Origin: Phyllosticta citriasiana
Lineage: Eukaryota; Ascomycota; Dothideomycetes; Botryosphaeriales; Phyllostictaceae
Length of the DNA: 64,000 nucleotides
Assembly (NCBI GenBank): GCA_038021145.1
Contig: JBBPHT010000005.1
Coordinates: 1,364,001 to 1,428,000, forward strand
Direction: 5' to 3'
Positions 1 to 12,100 of the stretch are shown in pieces. The position numbers were made by a program, and so were the translations under genes. The number at the start of each line of letters is the position of its first letter. The stretch's first letter is position 1. The notes beneath the pieces were generated by a model. That model worked only from the letters and a program-made list of their open reading frames with translations, was not told the DNA's origin and made no database searches.

Positions 1-3000
1 TAGTAAGCTCTATCCTCTTCTACTAACTCTCTCTATATGTTAGTTATCTATTTAGCCCTAGTATTATCGCCGCCTAACGTAATAGGGTATACCTATACGG
101 CGTCCTTCTCTACTAGTTCTTCCTCTTAACTAGCCTTCATTATTATAAGGCTAGTAGGTAATAACTTAAGTATTTAGGTAAAGCGGTACTTTAAGCGGCT
201 ATTATCCGCGTTAGTAGGTAGGTCTTACTCTCTTTATAATAGTATATCTAGTTAGGCGTTATCCTTCCCTAGGATATACGCTATCGTAAAGCTATACTAA
301 CTAAGCTTCTCTACCTAGCGGACTTAACGCTTATTTAGTTACTTACTAGTTATGAAGTACTCTAAGTTTTTATAGTCCGTCTAGATAGTAAAGCTACTAA
401 TACTCCTTAATAGGTAATCCTATTTATCTAGCACCTTAATAATTACTAGGAGCTCCTTATTATAGATCTTATAGTTCGCTTTATGTACGTTACTCTTCCT
501 TAAGTAGAAGGCGGTTAGTTAGAGGACTCCCTAATTATTATATTAGTAAAGAACTCCCCTAGTAGTATAACCTAATAAGTCTATTACTAATACCGTCTCT
601 CTTTCCGGGTTAAACTATATTAGTATAGGCGCCTTAATAAATGCTAGCTTTAACCTCTTAAACGCGCTCTTAGTCTTATTATCCCATCTAAACTCCTTAT
701 TTTTCCGCGTAAGCCTAATAAGAGGTTCCGTAATCTCTAAGAAACCGCTAATAAAATAATAATAAAAGTTAGTAAAGCCTAAGAAGCCTTATATAGCCTT
801 AATATTAGTTAGTCTAGCCTAGTTCTTTACTACCTTAACCTTAGATAGGTCTATATATACTCCTTATCCGGCCTTAATAATGTAGCTAAGGTATTTTATT
901 AATTAGACCTTAAACTTATACTTCCTAATGTTAATATAGAGACCTACTATAAGTAAGTAGTCTATTACCATCCTAACCTAGTAATGATGCTCCTTCTAGG
1001 ATCCCTCTATAAAGATTAGAACGTCGTTAATATAGGCTAAAGCGTAATTATCTAGGAACTCTCTTAGTACCTAGTTAATATACCGTTAAAAGGTACTAGG
1101 AGCGTTAGTAAGGCTGAATAGCGTTACTAACTACTTAAATAGTCTAAATTAGGTACGGAAGGCCGTTAACTATTTATCTCCTTTAGTAATATAAACGCGG
1201 TAGAATGCTAAGACTATATCTAGCTTAGTAAACTAGCGCGCTTATCTAAACTAGGCTAATATTTCCGTAATTAGTAGGAGTAGATAACGGTCCTTCCTTA
1301 TTAGGGCGTTAAGAGCTTAGTAATCGTAATAAAACCTTAATTCTCTACTAGGTTTCTTTATAAATAGTACTAGAGCCGCGGCTAGAGAGCTACTTACGCG
1401 TATAAACCCCTTCTCTAGGAGCTTATATAACGTCTTACGTAAGATAAGTAACTCCTTATAGCTTATCCCGTATAGTAGTTCCTAGGGGGGGTCTAGGTCC
1501 TTCCTATTTAGTAGCTTATTTAGTTTAATCTTATAATTAATTCCTAGTTAGTTAGGAGGGAGTAAATCCGTAAGAGTCTTATTAAATAATAGTAGGTACT
1601 TATTACTAATCTACTTAGGTAGATAGTAACGGATCTTATTACTACTAATAACTAGCTTCGTTACTAAAGCCTTATTAATATTAGTAAGACTTACCGTAAA
1701 TATATATCCTTTCTACTATTTAGTTACTAATTAGGTAAGTAATTAGTACGCTAGAGTAGAGATAGCCTAAGTAAAGTAGACTTCATCCTTAACCTCTAAT
1801 CTTCCCTCCTTCTATACTATTAGGCTAGTATCCTTAAACGTAAGGCTCCTAGCTAATAGGTCTAGTAGGACCCTCTCTTAGCGGAGCTACGGTGCTCCTA
1901 TTAGTAACTTAATACTATTAGGGAGTTAGGGTACTACATAGGTAAGGATTATCCTTAAGTATCCTTCTAAATTAAGCGTAAACTCCGTTACTATCTTTAC
2001 TAACCATTCTAAGCTCTTTAGTCTAAGTATTAGTATAGGCGTGATTTTATAGACTAGAAGGTTCATGCGCATTATGAACTAGGAGGTTACTATTACGTAT
2101 AGTTTACTCCCTAAATTAATAAGAGTTCTAGTATAGGATGCTTAATTAACTAGCGCTAATACTAGTAGGGATTTACCCCTTATATACTATTTAGCCTTAC
2201 GCTAATAGACTATAATCCTACTATTTAACCTCCTCTAGTTCGTAACTTTACTCTAGACCGTAACTATAGCCGGAGTTCCTTATTTCCTAATTTAGGCTCC
2301 TTAACATCTTTAATCTCATCCTCTAGTAATAGCTAGACTACTATAGCCTAGGGAGGATAAGTAGGCTTATATAGGTACTTACTAATAAAGTAAGCGTTAC
2401 TACTATAACGTAGATAGAGCTTAGATATATGTTATTAGCTTACCTCCGTATCTAATACCTACTTAGCATGCTAGACGGCTAAGCGGGCTAGGCTAGTAGG
2501 CTCCTATTCTATAGCTTTAGAGGCGGTACTTATTTAGTTTAACTATCCTTACGGCGTTATTACTATACTACTAGAGGACTAACCTATTAACCTGCCCTTA
2601 TAAAATCGGCTATTAGCCTAGTAACCGCTATTACGCGCGCTACTATTATTATTTCTAAGTCTCTCTATGGAATTACTAACTTAGGTAAGAAGGGCTATAT
2701 ACTAGTCCTAAGACTCTCCTTCTAAGGCTAACCCTACTATCTAGGCTAATAGTTTACGGCTTAGCGCGTTCTCTAGGAGGCCGATCTTAGCTAAATCCGG
2801 CTACTTATCACCCCTAGCTAGCTATAAGACCTAATTAAACTTAGTAAAAAACTCCTAGAACGGTGCTCCCTACTAGCATAACGCGTATATCTAGCGTTAC
2901 GCGTTTACTACTTAGTAAGAATCACTATAGATTAGCTCTAAGTATGTAAGTAGTTACTTAAAGGTTATACTAGGATTATCCCTATATTATTTAAACTAGG

Positions 3001-3500
3001 GCGTTATTTAGTAGGCGGCTTTACCGCTAAGTTTAGCCTAGATAGTAAATAACTAAGTCTTTAGCGTATAGTTAGTATAGTCTAGGCTTATCTTATTATG
3101 AACCGTGTCTATCTATGTGTCTAGTCTATCCCTATTGCCCTTATAAACGGGCATCTCTAGTAAGATCTTAGTTAGTTTACCTACTTAGCGCTTATGCTCC
3201 TTCTTATTAGCCTAGTAGGCTATCTACTACTATAGTAACTAAATAATGTTAGGATCTAATAGACCGGCGGTCGGTTAGTAGTATAGCTACTAGTTCTACT
3301 ATTACGTGCGGAGCGCTTCCTACTACTATTAGTACGCCTATTCTATAAGGTAGGCCTACTTATCTAGGGGTAACCCCTACTACTACTACTATAAGGCTGC
3401 CTATAAGGCGGCCTAATCATCTTACTACTATTACTATAAGGCCGCCTACTAGGCGGCCTAATTATCTAGCTACTACTACTCTATTATCTATAGACGACTA
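1..3500 (-). mobile_element. RIP-inactivated Ty3/gypsy LTR retrotransposon, cut by left window edge
   Basis: On the minus strand, reading through many stops, the order is gag (about 3450-2600), a poorly preserved protease region, reverse transcriptase (about 1400-850) and RNase H (about 750-200); the integrase would lie left of the window. The RT is recognised by the stretches KDRY, FTKLD, LTNAPSTFQRYI and AYINDVLIF, the last at 1008-1062. RNase H shows TDYKNLEYF and YILGKDNA. Nearly every CAG, CAA and TGG position now reads as a stop, as RIP would produce. The active-site aspartate pair of the usual Y-x-D-D box reads N-D. No LTR could be placed; the 5' end is somewhere between 3.45 and 3.7 kb. 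The order gag-RT-RNase H supports gypsy, although integrase was not seen. The element cannot encode a working protein. Confidence 0.85.
3391..3465 (-). repeat. 45-bp direct repeat (two copies) with internal palindrome
   Basis: Two copies of a roughly 30-base motif begin at 3391 and 3436. The second contains a perfect inverted repeat, GGCCGCCT (3440-3447) and AGGCGGCC (3451-3458). Read on the minus strand, the 45-bp period encodes two in-frame 15-residue units beginning IRPP, rich in Ser, Arg and Pro. This suggests a repeat in the N-terminal gag region of the neighbouring element rather than random low complexity. Confidence 0.55.
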
Positions 3501-3599
3501 ATTAAATATTAGGAGATTAAGACGTAGATATATAAGTTAACTCCTTTCTTATAGTAATGATTAGTTATAGTAAGCTAGTCTTATAACGGTAGGATTAAA

Positions 3600-5600
3600 G
3601 TACTAATCTAAGCGAGTATATACGGAGAATTAGTACTTTAAGCCTAACGCTTTAACCGTAGGATCTATCTAAGGATGTAAACAGTTAGAAACCGTAATAA
3701 GGATAGGTTACCTTATTCTACCTTATTATAGATATTAACTACGCGGATAGTATCTTCTCTATAGGTTAAATTAATAGTAAGGCAGTCTAGGCTAGAGAAA
3801 ATATCTAGGTAAGGATTTACCTAGACTTAGATAAGGGATTTATTTAGGTAGAGCATCATCTAAGAACGGGAGTCCTATAGGAAGGTTAGAAGAATTTATA
3901 TTATAGAGGGGTATAAGATTAATTATATGTTAGCTATATTATCTTATAGTATTATCTATAGTTCCTAGATAAATATTAGGTAGATGCCTAATTAGAGAGT
4001 ATCCTAGAGTGCTACTTCTATAGCCTAGGCATTCTAGTTTAAGTTAACTTACATAACTTTAAGGTTACCTAACATTTATACTAGGGGGATAGCTTTATTA
4101 GATAATAGGGATAGTTTAGGTCCTAGGAGTAATAAGTACCGTTATAGTTACTATACTTTAGTACTATATAGGTACATTTCGTGCCTCTCTTTATATAGTG
4201 TTTATAGTCGTGCTTTTCTATAGTATAGGGGCTAGTATATAGTAAGCATTTAGTCCTATTACGATACCTAGAGGAGCTATAGCTAAATTCTTAACACTTT
4301 ATATACTATACATCTAGAGTGATCCTAAGGAGTTTTATAACCCTTATACTTACTCCTATAAGATAGAATAGCTTTAAGATAGCTATCTCTACCTCTTTTA
4401 CTATATAGAAGGCTATAATGACTAACCCTACTTTTTAGGTAGCCCTTCTTTCGGCCGAAGTAAGCTAGTATAGAGTTCTAATAATAGAAAGGCTAGGATT
4501 AAAGGTACGAACCTCTTCTATAATGAATTATCTAATATTAAGTAAGTATAGGTCTTCTAGAGGGATACTATAGGCGATAACCTTATACTAGGTTTAGTTC
4601 TCCTAGACTATAGCATCTAGGAATAGGTAAGTAAAGAGGTCCTTATAGGAGGTAAGGAATTTAGAGTCGTACTAGGGTAAGCTAGTAAGTAGGATGTTAC
4701 CCTTCTCTATACATATTACTATTAATATAACTAGGCTAGATATACCTATATTCTTAAAGGCGTTATTAATATTATTTTATATAGAGAGAGGGTTAAAGTC
4801 TAGGAAGAGACTTTACTACTAGATAATAACCTATATATCCCGTAGGGTCTTTAGGGGAGTAGTAGCTAGCTTTATAGTTATCTTTAGGTAAGGAGTTATT
4901 ATGTATAGTTTTCTAGTAGTAGTTACTTTCTAGGCTTAGGTTACGTATAATAGGTTAGCTAGGGTTATAGGAAGGATAACTAGCTTTTATAGCTAGTAGA
5001 CCTTTACTCCTAGCATATAAGTAGTATTTTTAAGGGAGTAAACTTAAGTAGTAAGAACTAATAACGTATTACCTACGCGACCTATCTTAGTATAATCCCG
5101 TAGGATGTTACTAAGGTTATAGAGTCTTTACTTCTTACTTATATTATACGTAAGGTTTATTATATATAGGATGTAAGAGAGTACTATATTAATTACCTCC
5201 TAGGTAGTATTAAAGTTTAGATAAAATCTAAACCTAGTCCTTTTTCCTTAGTAGGTAGGGTTAGGTTTAGAGGTGTCTACTAGGATAGTTCTCTTTAGTA
5301 TAGTATACTATTTCTTAATTAGGCCTAGTACGATAATTAGTAGGGATAATAGGGGGATAGGGCTTATAGGAAAGTCCTAGTCTATTTCCTTAGGTTTATT
5401 AGCTAGTTAAGTAGGTAGTAGGCTAGGTAGTATAGGGGTATCTTAGTCTATTTTCTTAGGTTTATAGTTATAGCCGTCTAGTAGAACTAGGTTAGGTAGG
5501 GCCTCCCCCTAGGAGGTAGGTATAGATATACTTATAGTACGATACTTTAGAGGGTAGGTTTTTACTTTCTAACTTTAGTTATATACGTATAAGCCCGCGC
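3600..5600 (-). mobile_element. RIP-inactivated Tad1-like LINE: ORF1 and start of ORF2
   Basis: The minus strand from about 5600 to 4130 keeps an ORF1 pattern typical of fungal Tad1-clade LINEs. A region with LTSAERRATWK lies near 4450, followed by a triple zinc-knuckle cluster at about 4330-4130 in which several Cys codons now read Tyr (TGT/TGC to TAT/TAC) and some Cys and His remain. At about 4070-3700 the start of ORF2 follows, with the apurinic-endonuclease-like pattern V-N-L-N...LGIYLIFI-x-E (4060-3950) and later VVNIYN (about 3750). The rest of ORF2 is absent and gypsy gag sequence appears instead. LINEs normally lose their 5' end, so loss of the 3' half points to interruption by the gypsy element. 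All frames are broken by stops. Confidence 0.75.
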
Positions 5601-6650
5601 TATAGAGTTATAGTAGGTATAGTGATTTTTAATTTTTTAAAAATTTTATGTATAGTAATAACTTATTAACGCATAGGCTTTTTTTAAGAAGTAGTAGCTA
5701 AACTAAAGAAGAGTATAGTTATTATCTATAGTAGTTAATTAGGTAGTTAATTAATTAATTAATTAATTAATTAATTATTTTACGTCTTACTAGAGCTATA
5801 GGCTATCTAAGACGGAGCTATCTATAGGGGATACTATATACGTTTATAAGGTAAGTAGGAATGCCTAGCTAAAGAATCTTATATAATAAAGTATAATTCT
5901 TAGTATAATATTAGTATAGGGTTATTATAGATAGATAGTTTATCTAGGCTCTTTTTAGGTAAGGGGGGGGCTAAGAACTAGCCTTCCTACCGTTATCTAA
6001 GTAGATAGGTAGTATGAAGTAAGAGTAATAAAAGAAAGGGGGATGGGAAGAAGGTATATATAGAAAAGTAAATATAGTATAGGGTAGTAGGTAAGGTAGA
6101 TTATATATATGCTCTACTATAGCATTCTAGTACTATCCCTAATAGTACTATTTTTAGTTAGCGTTATATAACACCTTTCTTAGCACCTAGAAAGGTAAAA
6201 AAAGCGGGTAAGGTTTTTAACTAGTAGTATATATCTTCTAGCCGGCTAGCATAGTTAGCTAATACTTATTATAGAAAATAAATAACGCTAAAGAACCTAG
6301 GTTTAATCTATATTAATATTACTTATAATTTAATCTAGCCCTATTACTACTATTAGATAACTATAAGTTAATATTATTACTAATAATAGAGCTCTATATG
6401 CTACCCTAGCCTAGGTATACTATATAGATAAATAGTATTAAGCCCTTACCTTACTACTAAATAGTCATCTAATTATTATTAGGAGTAGGAGGGTTTAGCT
6501 AGAGTAGTTACAGAGTAGTTATCTAAGCTATATTAACGCCTTCCTAATCTAGAGGGCTAGGGTCTTAGTGGAGGCTCTATATAAGGTAGAGGAGGGGTAT
6601 AGGCCTAGAGGGTATTAGTTAGACTATGGATAAAGGGGTCCTTTCCTAGA
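5600..6650. other. RIP-mutated DNA without recognisable genes
   Basis: This stretch has the same TpA-rich, CpA/TpG-poor composition as the retroelements to its left and no open frame of note. It may be the 5' UTR/promoter of the LINE or another decayed repeat. It ends sharply at about 6650, where ordinary composition and CA/TG dinucleotides return. Confidence 0.6.
5747..5777. repeat. (TTAA)n microsatellite
   Basis: About seven uninterrupted TTAA units lie inside the RIP-mutated block, upstream of the LINE ORF1. Confidence 0.9.
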
Positions 6651-6804
6651 TTATCTTTAGTTAGAGGGGTTCTGGGGTGGTGCCTGTAGGAACTATAAGT
6701 GGAGGGATCATGGAGCTTGTTATTCGCTCCACCAGTAGAGCTCAGAATGAATTCTCTCTTCTTCTTTTTGCTTATGGTTCCTTTGGTGCATGCAGTCAAT
6801 CACA

Positions 6805-8751
6805 TCAAAACAGAACAGCCCTCCAACCCCTCCGCGGAACGAAGCCCGCGGCAACGCCTTCATCTGCCATGACGTCCGCTGCTAATCGGCCTGTGACGAC
6901 GCTGCGTTCGATCTCTGGGCCGTGGACGAGAAAGGCGCCGCCTGCGTCTCTCCATCCCCATTCCTCGTCATTTCTTTTCTTTGTGCTTTTGGCTGGTGAG
7001 AGGGAACAGGAGGAGGTGGATGAAGGGAAAGGAAGACCGCTCAGCGCCTTGTTCAGCGATACGTACCACTGCCGCGACTGGACGGAGCCGATGCTGTTGG
7101 TCGCGCCCGTGTACGCGTTGGCGGCACGTATGGCGGCTGCTGCTTCTTCACCGTCGTCATCGTCGTCACACTTGTTCAGCGCCTCCTCGTCTGCGTCTTC
7201 TTGGTCCGCGGCAAGGGCGCCTGGATCCGATGAATCCGACGAGTCCGAGTCTGGGTCTATCGACGGTGGTGGCGGCCGCGGCATCGAGGTCGAGGTGCGA
7301 GTAGAATTCTCGTGATGATGTAAGGTGGTGTGCCTGTTGCTGCGACGCAGACGACGCCGGCGGATGGTTTGTTGCGTTGGTCGATTCTTTTTGGCGCCGC
7401 GCGGGTTTCTGTTTGCTGATGGCAGCCACATATTGATGGTGTAGTTGGGCGGGAGACGCGTCCCGTGCAGGCGGAGCGTTATGCGCGACTGCGTCGGTAC
7501 AAAGACGAACAAAAGTCAGTGGAATGATAACTCTTACAGCTTTTGGAGTGCGCGGAGGACTAATCAGGGATGGGGCTGGATGGACCGCGACGTTTTCTAG
7601 GAAGCTCTTGTACAGGACAGAGACAAAGACTGACTTTTTGGAAAGCATCGATGAGGCGTTCATTTTGCGGCTGCTGAGCTGCTTCAGCTCGCGTACTCTC
7701 CAAGTCGTCAGAAGATGATGTCGAGGAGTCAGTTTCGTCGCCTGCCGTTGGCGAGGGCCGGTCGAGGACTTCGTATTCCCCCGTGTCCCAGATGAGCAGG
7801 GAACCAGTTGCGTGCGAGGCAGATTCGATGAGATGGTTCTGCATTTCTCAAAGTCAGGGCAATGACCAGAAAATTTTTTGAGTCGACAAAAGTCGCCGCG
7901 TGAATACAAAATTGCAAGGGAAGATGGTCGTCGTCTTATTTTAAGACGCCCTGGCAAACTTCAAGATGACGAGTGACAGAAATTGATTGAGAAAAAAAAA
8001 AAAAGAAAAAAGAAAAAAGAAAAAAGATTGTGAGGCACGGCGGATGATGGAAATGCCTCAGCAGACAGGTCTCAACATACCCACAAGCAATGCACCCTCG
8101 TCTCAAGCGCCATTCGCGTCGGCTTCTTCGAATGCGGGTTTCCAGGCAGACCGTACGGCAGAGCAAATGAGACAGAACTCGATTCCGAGAACTGGAGGCG
8201 CAAGTCGTCTGCCGGCCATCAGCTTGTGACGGCATAAAAAGAAACTAAGAAGAAACCAAGAATGGCGTGGACCAAACAAGAGTGGATAAAGAAAGAGAAA
8301 AAAAGTCGCGGAGAGAAGCCATCCACGAACCACACCATCAAATAGCAAAGCCGTGAATCAACACAGCATCGAAGCAAAAGCACCTACAATGCGGTCCCGA
8401 CACGGGGTGGTCATGCTGATGCACGACAAAATGGCAGCCATGCGGCCTGTCATTGCGGCGATACAGCTCTGCAAATTCGTCCATCGACAAGCGCGGCGCT
8501 GAGGGTTCGCATCTCGACACGGCAGCCAGATGCGTTGAAAAGTAGGCCAGGTGGTCGTCGATTTTGGCTTCGCCGGCTTCAATGGCGGCGGGACCGGGAG
8601 AGTTGGAGCTGGAGGTGGCGGATGTGTTGTTGGTTTGGGATGTGTTTGGTGCCTGGTTGCGTGCTTCGGAAGGGAGAATGAGGCGCGCTCTTTTGCGTGG
8701 AGGAGTCGGTGGAGAAATTGAGCGTGTGAGTGACGAGGGAGCTTTTGGCAT
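6805..8751 (-). CDS. LigD-type 3'-phosphoesterase-domain protein (fungal)
   Basis: Exons on the minus strand: 8751-8388, 8208-8081, 7838-7635, 7488-6805; 459 aa. Donors are GTAGGT, GTATGT and GTCAGT, and the phases join cleanly. Residues about 100-250 match the 3'-phosphoesterase (PE) domain found at the N-terminus of bacterial LigD. Visible landmarks are HGCHFVVHQHDHP followed by the spliced motif HYDLRLQF (exon 1/2 join), NHLIESASHATGSLLIWDTG (exon 3), and the final strand ITLRLHGTRLPPNYTI (exon 4). In bacteria the domain trims 3'-phosphate and ribonucleotide ends during end joining; a similar nuclear DNA-end-processing role here is inference. There is no ligase or polymerase domain. The N-terminus is Pro/Ser-rich and basic. 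The C-terminal part has an acidic run and a conserved-looking tail (SRQWYVSLNK, ERSVVTGRLAADVMADEG, PRRGWRAVL). The start MPKAPSS was chosen because upstream codons look non-coding; an upstream in-frame start at 8901 exists. Confidence 0.8.
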
Positions 8752-9117
8752 GGTGGGAGGCTTCGTCGGTTGCGGTGGTAGTGACCGTCGTTGGTGGTTG
8801 AATGGGTGGTTCCGCTCCGCCAAGATGCGACTTTCCGCTCCGCTGGCGACGCGAAGACGGACGGGTGTTTGATGTCCACGCATCAAGGAGGTACTTTCCA
8901 ACTTGCCGTATTAAAATGAAGTCGTGATTGAAAGTCTCATCCAGCAGTCAGGCAGCCACCGGGTATCATTTCTACACTCTAATATACACAGCAAAAATAA
9001 TCGCTTCCCTTTTCCTCGAAACCCAATGCCGTGCACTCATACCATGCCACCGCACCAACCAAGCTTTTCCTAGAACCTCCCCATGCGACACAAAATCGTC
9101 GTCATGGAATCCAGCGC
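8752..9117. other. Intergenic, 366 bp
   Basis: This lies between the start of the LigD-like gene and the stop of the ZZ/EF-hand gene, both on the minus strand. It should hold the promoter of the first and the 3' end of the second. No clear element was seen. Confidence 0.5.
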
Positions 9118-12100
9118 TCAGAGACTACCCAATTCTAGCCAGTTTTCCACAAAAATGAGCACGCCGGCCTCTTTCTCAAAAACCTCTTTGAACTCGTCGA
9201 AGGTCAGCACTCCCGCTCCTCTCTCTGCAACCTCTGCCTGCACGCCCTCAAGGATCGCGAGTCGCGCCAGTCTCTCGGGTGATGGCTCTTTGGAGTGATC
9301 CTTTCGGCGGCGAAACGCCTCGTCGATGTGTTTGTTTCTTGTCAAGTATTTTTCCGACGACGCAGTAACGAGTTCCCGAATGCGTTCATCGCGGTATGCG
9401 TGATTGAAAAAGGCTAGCAGCTCATCTGGCAGAGAGAGTGAGTTGAGCGACAACGCTCCGCGAGGCAGAGCTGTACCGCCCTCTTCGTCGCCCGAATCTT
9501 CTTCATCGTCTTCGTCGTCGTCATCGTGGTCTCCAGATGCAGAGGTGCTAGAAGCAGATGTTTCCGAACTGCCATCTGCAGCAGTGTTCCCGTTTGTTAA
9601 AGGCCTTTCAGAGCTGGGGGAACTAGCTCTGGCTCGGCGTGGGAATGACGGACCAGGGGAATCGTTTTGGCCGTTCAAATGAAGTAGAGAGTGCGATGAT
9701 GCTGGCTCCTGGTGCTCAGCATCACCCTCTACATCCTCCAGCGGAGGAAGCGGGGAAGAGGATCTTGATGCGTGTGCTTGATCAACCTCAGGCGGAGAGG
9801 ACTCTGATCTTGGCAGCGAAACAGGCTCCAGCGGATGCAATGAGTCTTCGGACTCGGTGGCGGATCTCGGTGGCGGTGGGGGCTCGGCAGTTGTTGGGTC
9901 ATTGGCGCGGCGGACAGCAAGAGGCAGTGTAAATTCAGGGTCTCTTTCGGGCTGTGCTTCCTCAGTATTGGCCTCATCCACGCTGTTTGGGCGGAATTGT
10001 GGCATTGTTGGGTCGCGAGCAAGCTCGGAAGCTGGTCTGCTTTGACGTTCCTGACTGGGAGTCGGGACCATTGGCCGTTGAGTGTGTTCTTCATCAGCCT
10101 CGCTTTCCTCTTCTGAGTCGCGATCTTCTTCATCGGAGGTGCCAGCTGTCTCAAAATAATATTCTTCTTCCCTTTGATGGCAATGCTCCAGCATTGCGTC
10201 CAAGTCATGATACACAAGGTCGACCTCTAATTTTGCGTGCCATCTTGCCGCATCGGTTGGGGAGATGGACGTCTTGAAATCATTAACGCGCTGGACGGCC
10301 GCGGAAATCAGGGGTCTGGCTGCCCTGAGGCCACTGATGAGCCTTGTGAAGCCATCACCAGGGACGAGGTTATTGCTATCGGGTACTGCGACGCCAATAT
10401 CTCCAACATCCTCTTTCAAATGGTTGAATGCTTCCTCCACGAATCCATCCACAAGATCCGACTTTGACTTTTCGGTGCGCTCCGTTTTGTGGGGGTTCGA
10501 TATTGCTGTCCAACTCCTGCCTGCTATCAATGCTGCGAATACGAGAGACACCTCAAGGACCTGCTCAAACTCTTCTGACCATGTCAGGCGATCTTCGGAA
10601 AAGTCTACCCCAAATTTGGTCATCATCGAGCGACTGAACTCGTCTATTTTCTCTTTCCAATGCAGACGCTCCGCTTTGGTCAAGGTCATCTCGATGTAAA
10701 GGTCTTCTTTTCTCTTGAAAATTGGGTCCAACATCTCGTTGCATCCTTGCTGGCTGACCTGGTAAAGTATGTCTTGACCCAAATCCTCCTCGGCATGTGG
10801 GATTTCGTAGCCGCCCCAACGTTCGCCTACAGGCCGGGACGATGTAGAAATGTCGGAACGAGCGTCGGACTCTAAGTCATCCGCGAAACGCACGCGTGAT
10901 GACGAACGTGAGTGAGAAGGGCGCCGATAGACAGGGCTCTCAGCATCCACCGAATCGCCTGCAGGGGTGGCCGTTCCATCAACGGCGTCGCTCATGTCAC
11001 CGTTCCAGCCTGAGGGTGCAGCAAAGCCTTCTTCCTCGTCGATGTAGAACTCTCGCCGTCGCCAGCGATCCCTTAAAGACTGCTGTTCTGTTCGTTCTTC
11101 CCCGTAGAGCCCGTCCCCATCAAAAGTAGGGGCAGGACGTCGCAAGCGACCAACCTCAGCAATGAACTCGGAGCGATCAAGGGTGTCGTTGCTGCTTTCA
11201 TTGACAACGTTTTGGCCCGGCTCAGGATCGTGGTCGGCTTGGTTGTAGGTCTTATTTCGCAAATTATCACGTCGCTCCCTGTTAAAGTTTGGCCCTCCAA
11301 GGAAGGCAGCGCTCAGAGGTTGACTAGATGCGATGGTGTCCATGGCCCCCGCAACACTCAAATGCTCCTCTGCGACCATGAGCATGTCGCGGGTCTTCTC
11401 CTTCAAAATCGTAAAGTAGGCCCGGAAAATGCGCAAAAAGTCTTTTCGATCAACGAAGCCGTCGCGGTTGATGTCGTAGCAGTCAAAGATTTTGCGAAGT
11501 TTTGGCACGCTCGATGTGGTGCTGGTCCGGATCATGTTCATGCCTTCGACGAATTCTACGAAGTCAATGTAGCCGTTTTGATCGGTATCGAAAAAGCTGA
11601 AGACGCGATCATATACGAGATTGTGTGCAGGGACCTTGGCTGTATAGCGTGGAACGAAGGACTTGTCAAACGCCCGCCTGTCTATTCTTGCGCCCAGCTT
11701 GTTAGGATCTTGCTCCCATTGAACGTTGGCGAGACAGGTGAATTGTTCCCAAAGACCGTCGATTTCTTCCGGTTCGTATCCCGTTGACTGCTCCAAGCTT
11801 CTGCGAACAGCATTTGGGACCATGTTGGGCATGAAGCCTGGATTTCCGGGAAAGTAGACGGGCATCGGATTGCGCGTATAACCAAGGTACCGGGCTGGCA
11901 CTTTTACTTTCTGAAACATGTGCGTCTTGGGGTGTATGTCCGTAGCCTCGCAGTCCGAGCACAAATCATAGTCGATGCAGTTTGTGCAGCGCCAGCGTAT
12001 GCCCCGTATGGGATTTGTTCGACAGCCATCGCAGGTGATGCCGCGGTGCACGATTCCTTTGTTACGAGCCTGCTCTTCTGCAATGTAGTATAATGTTTTG

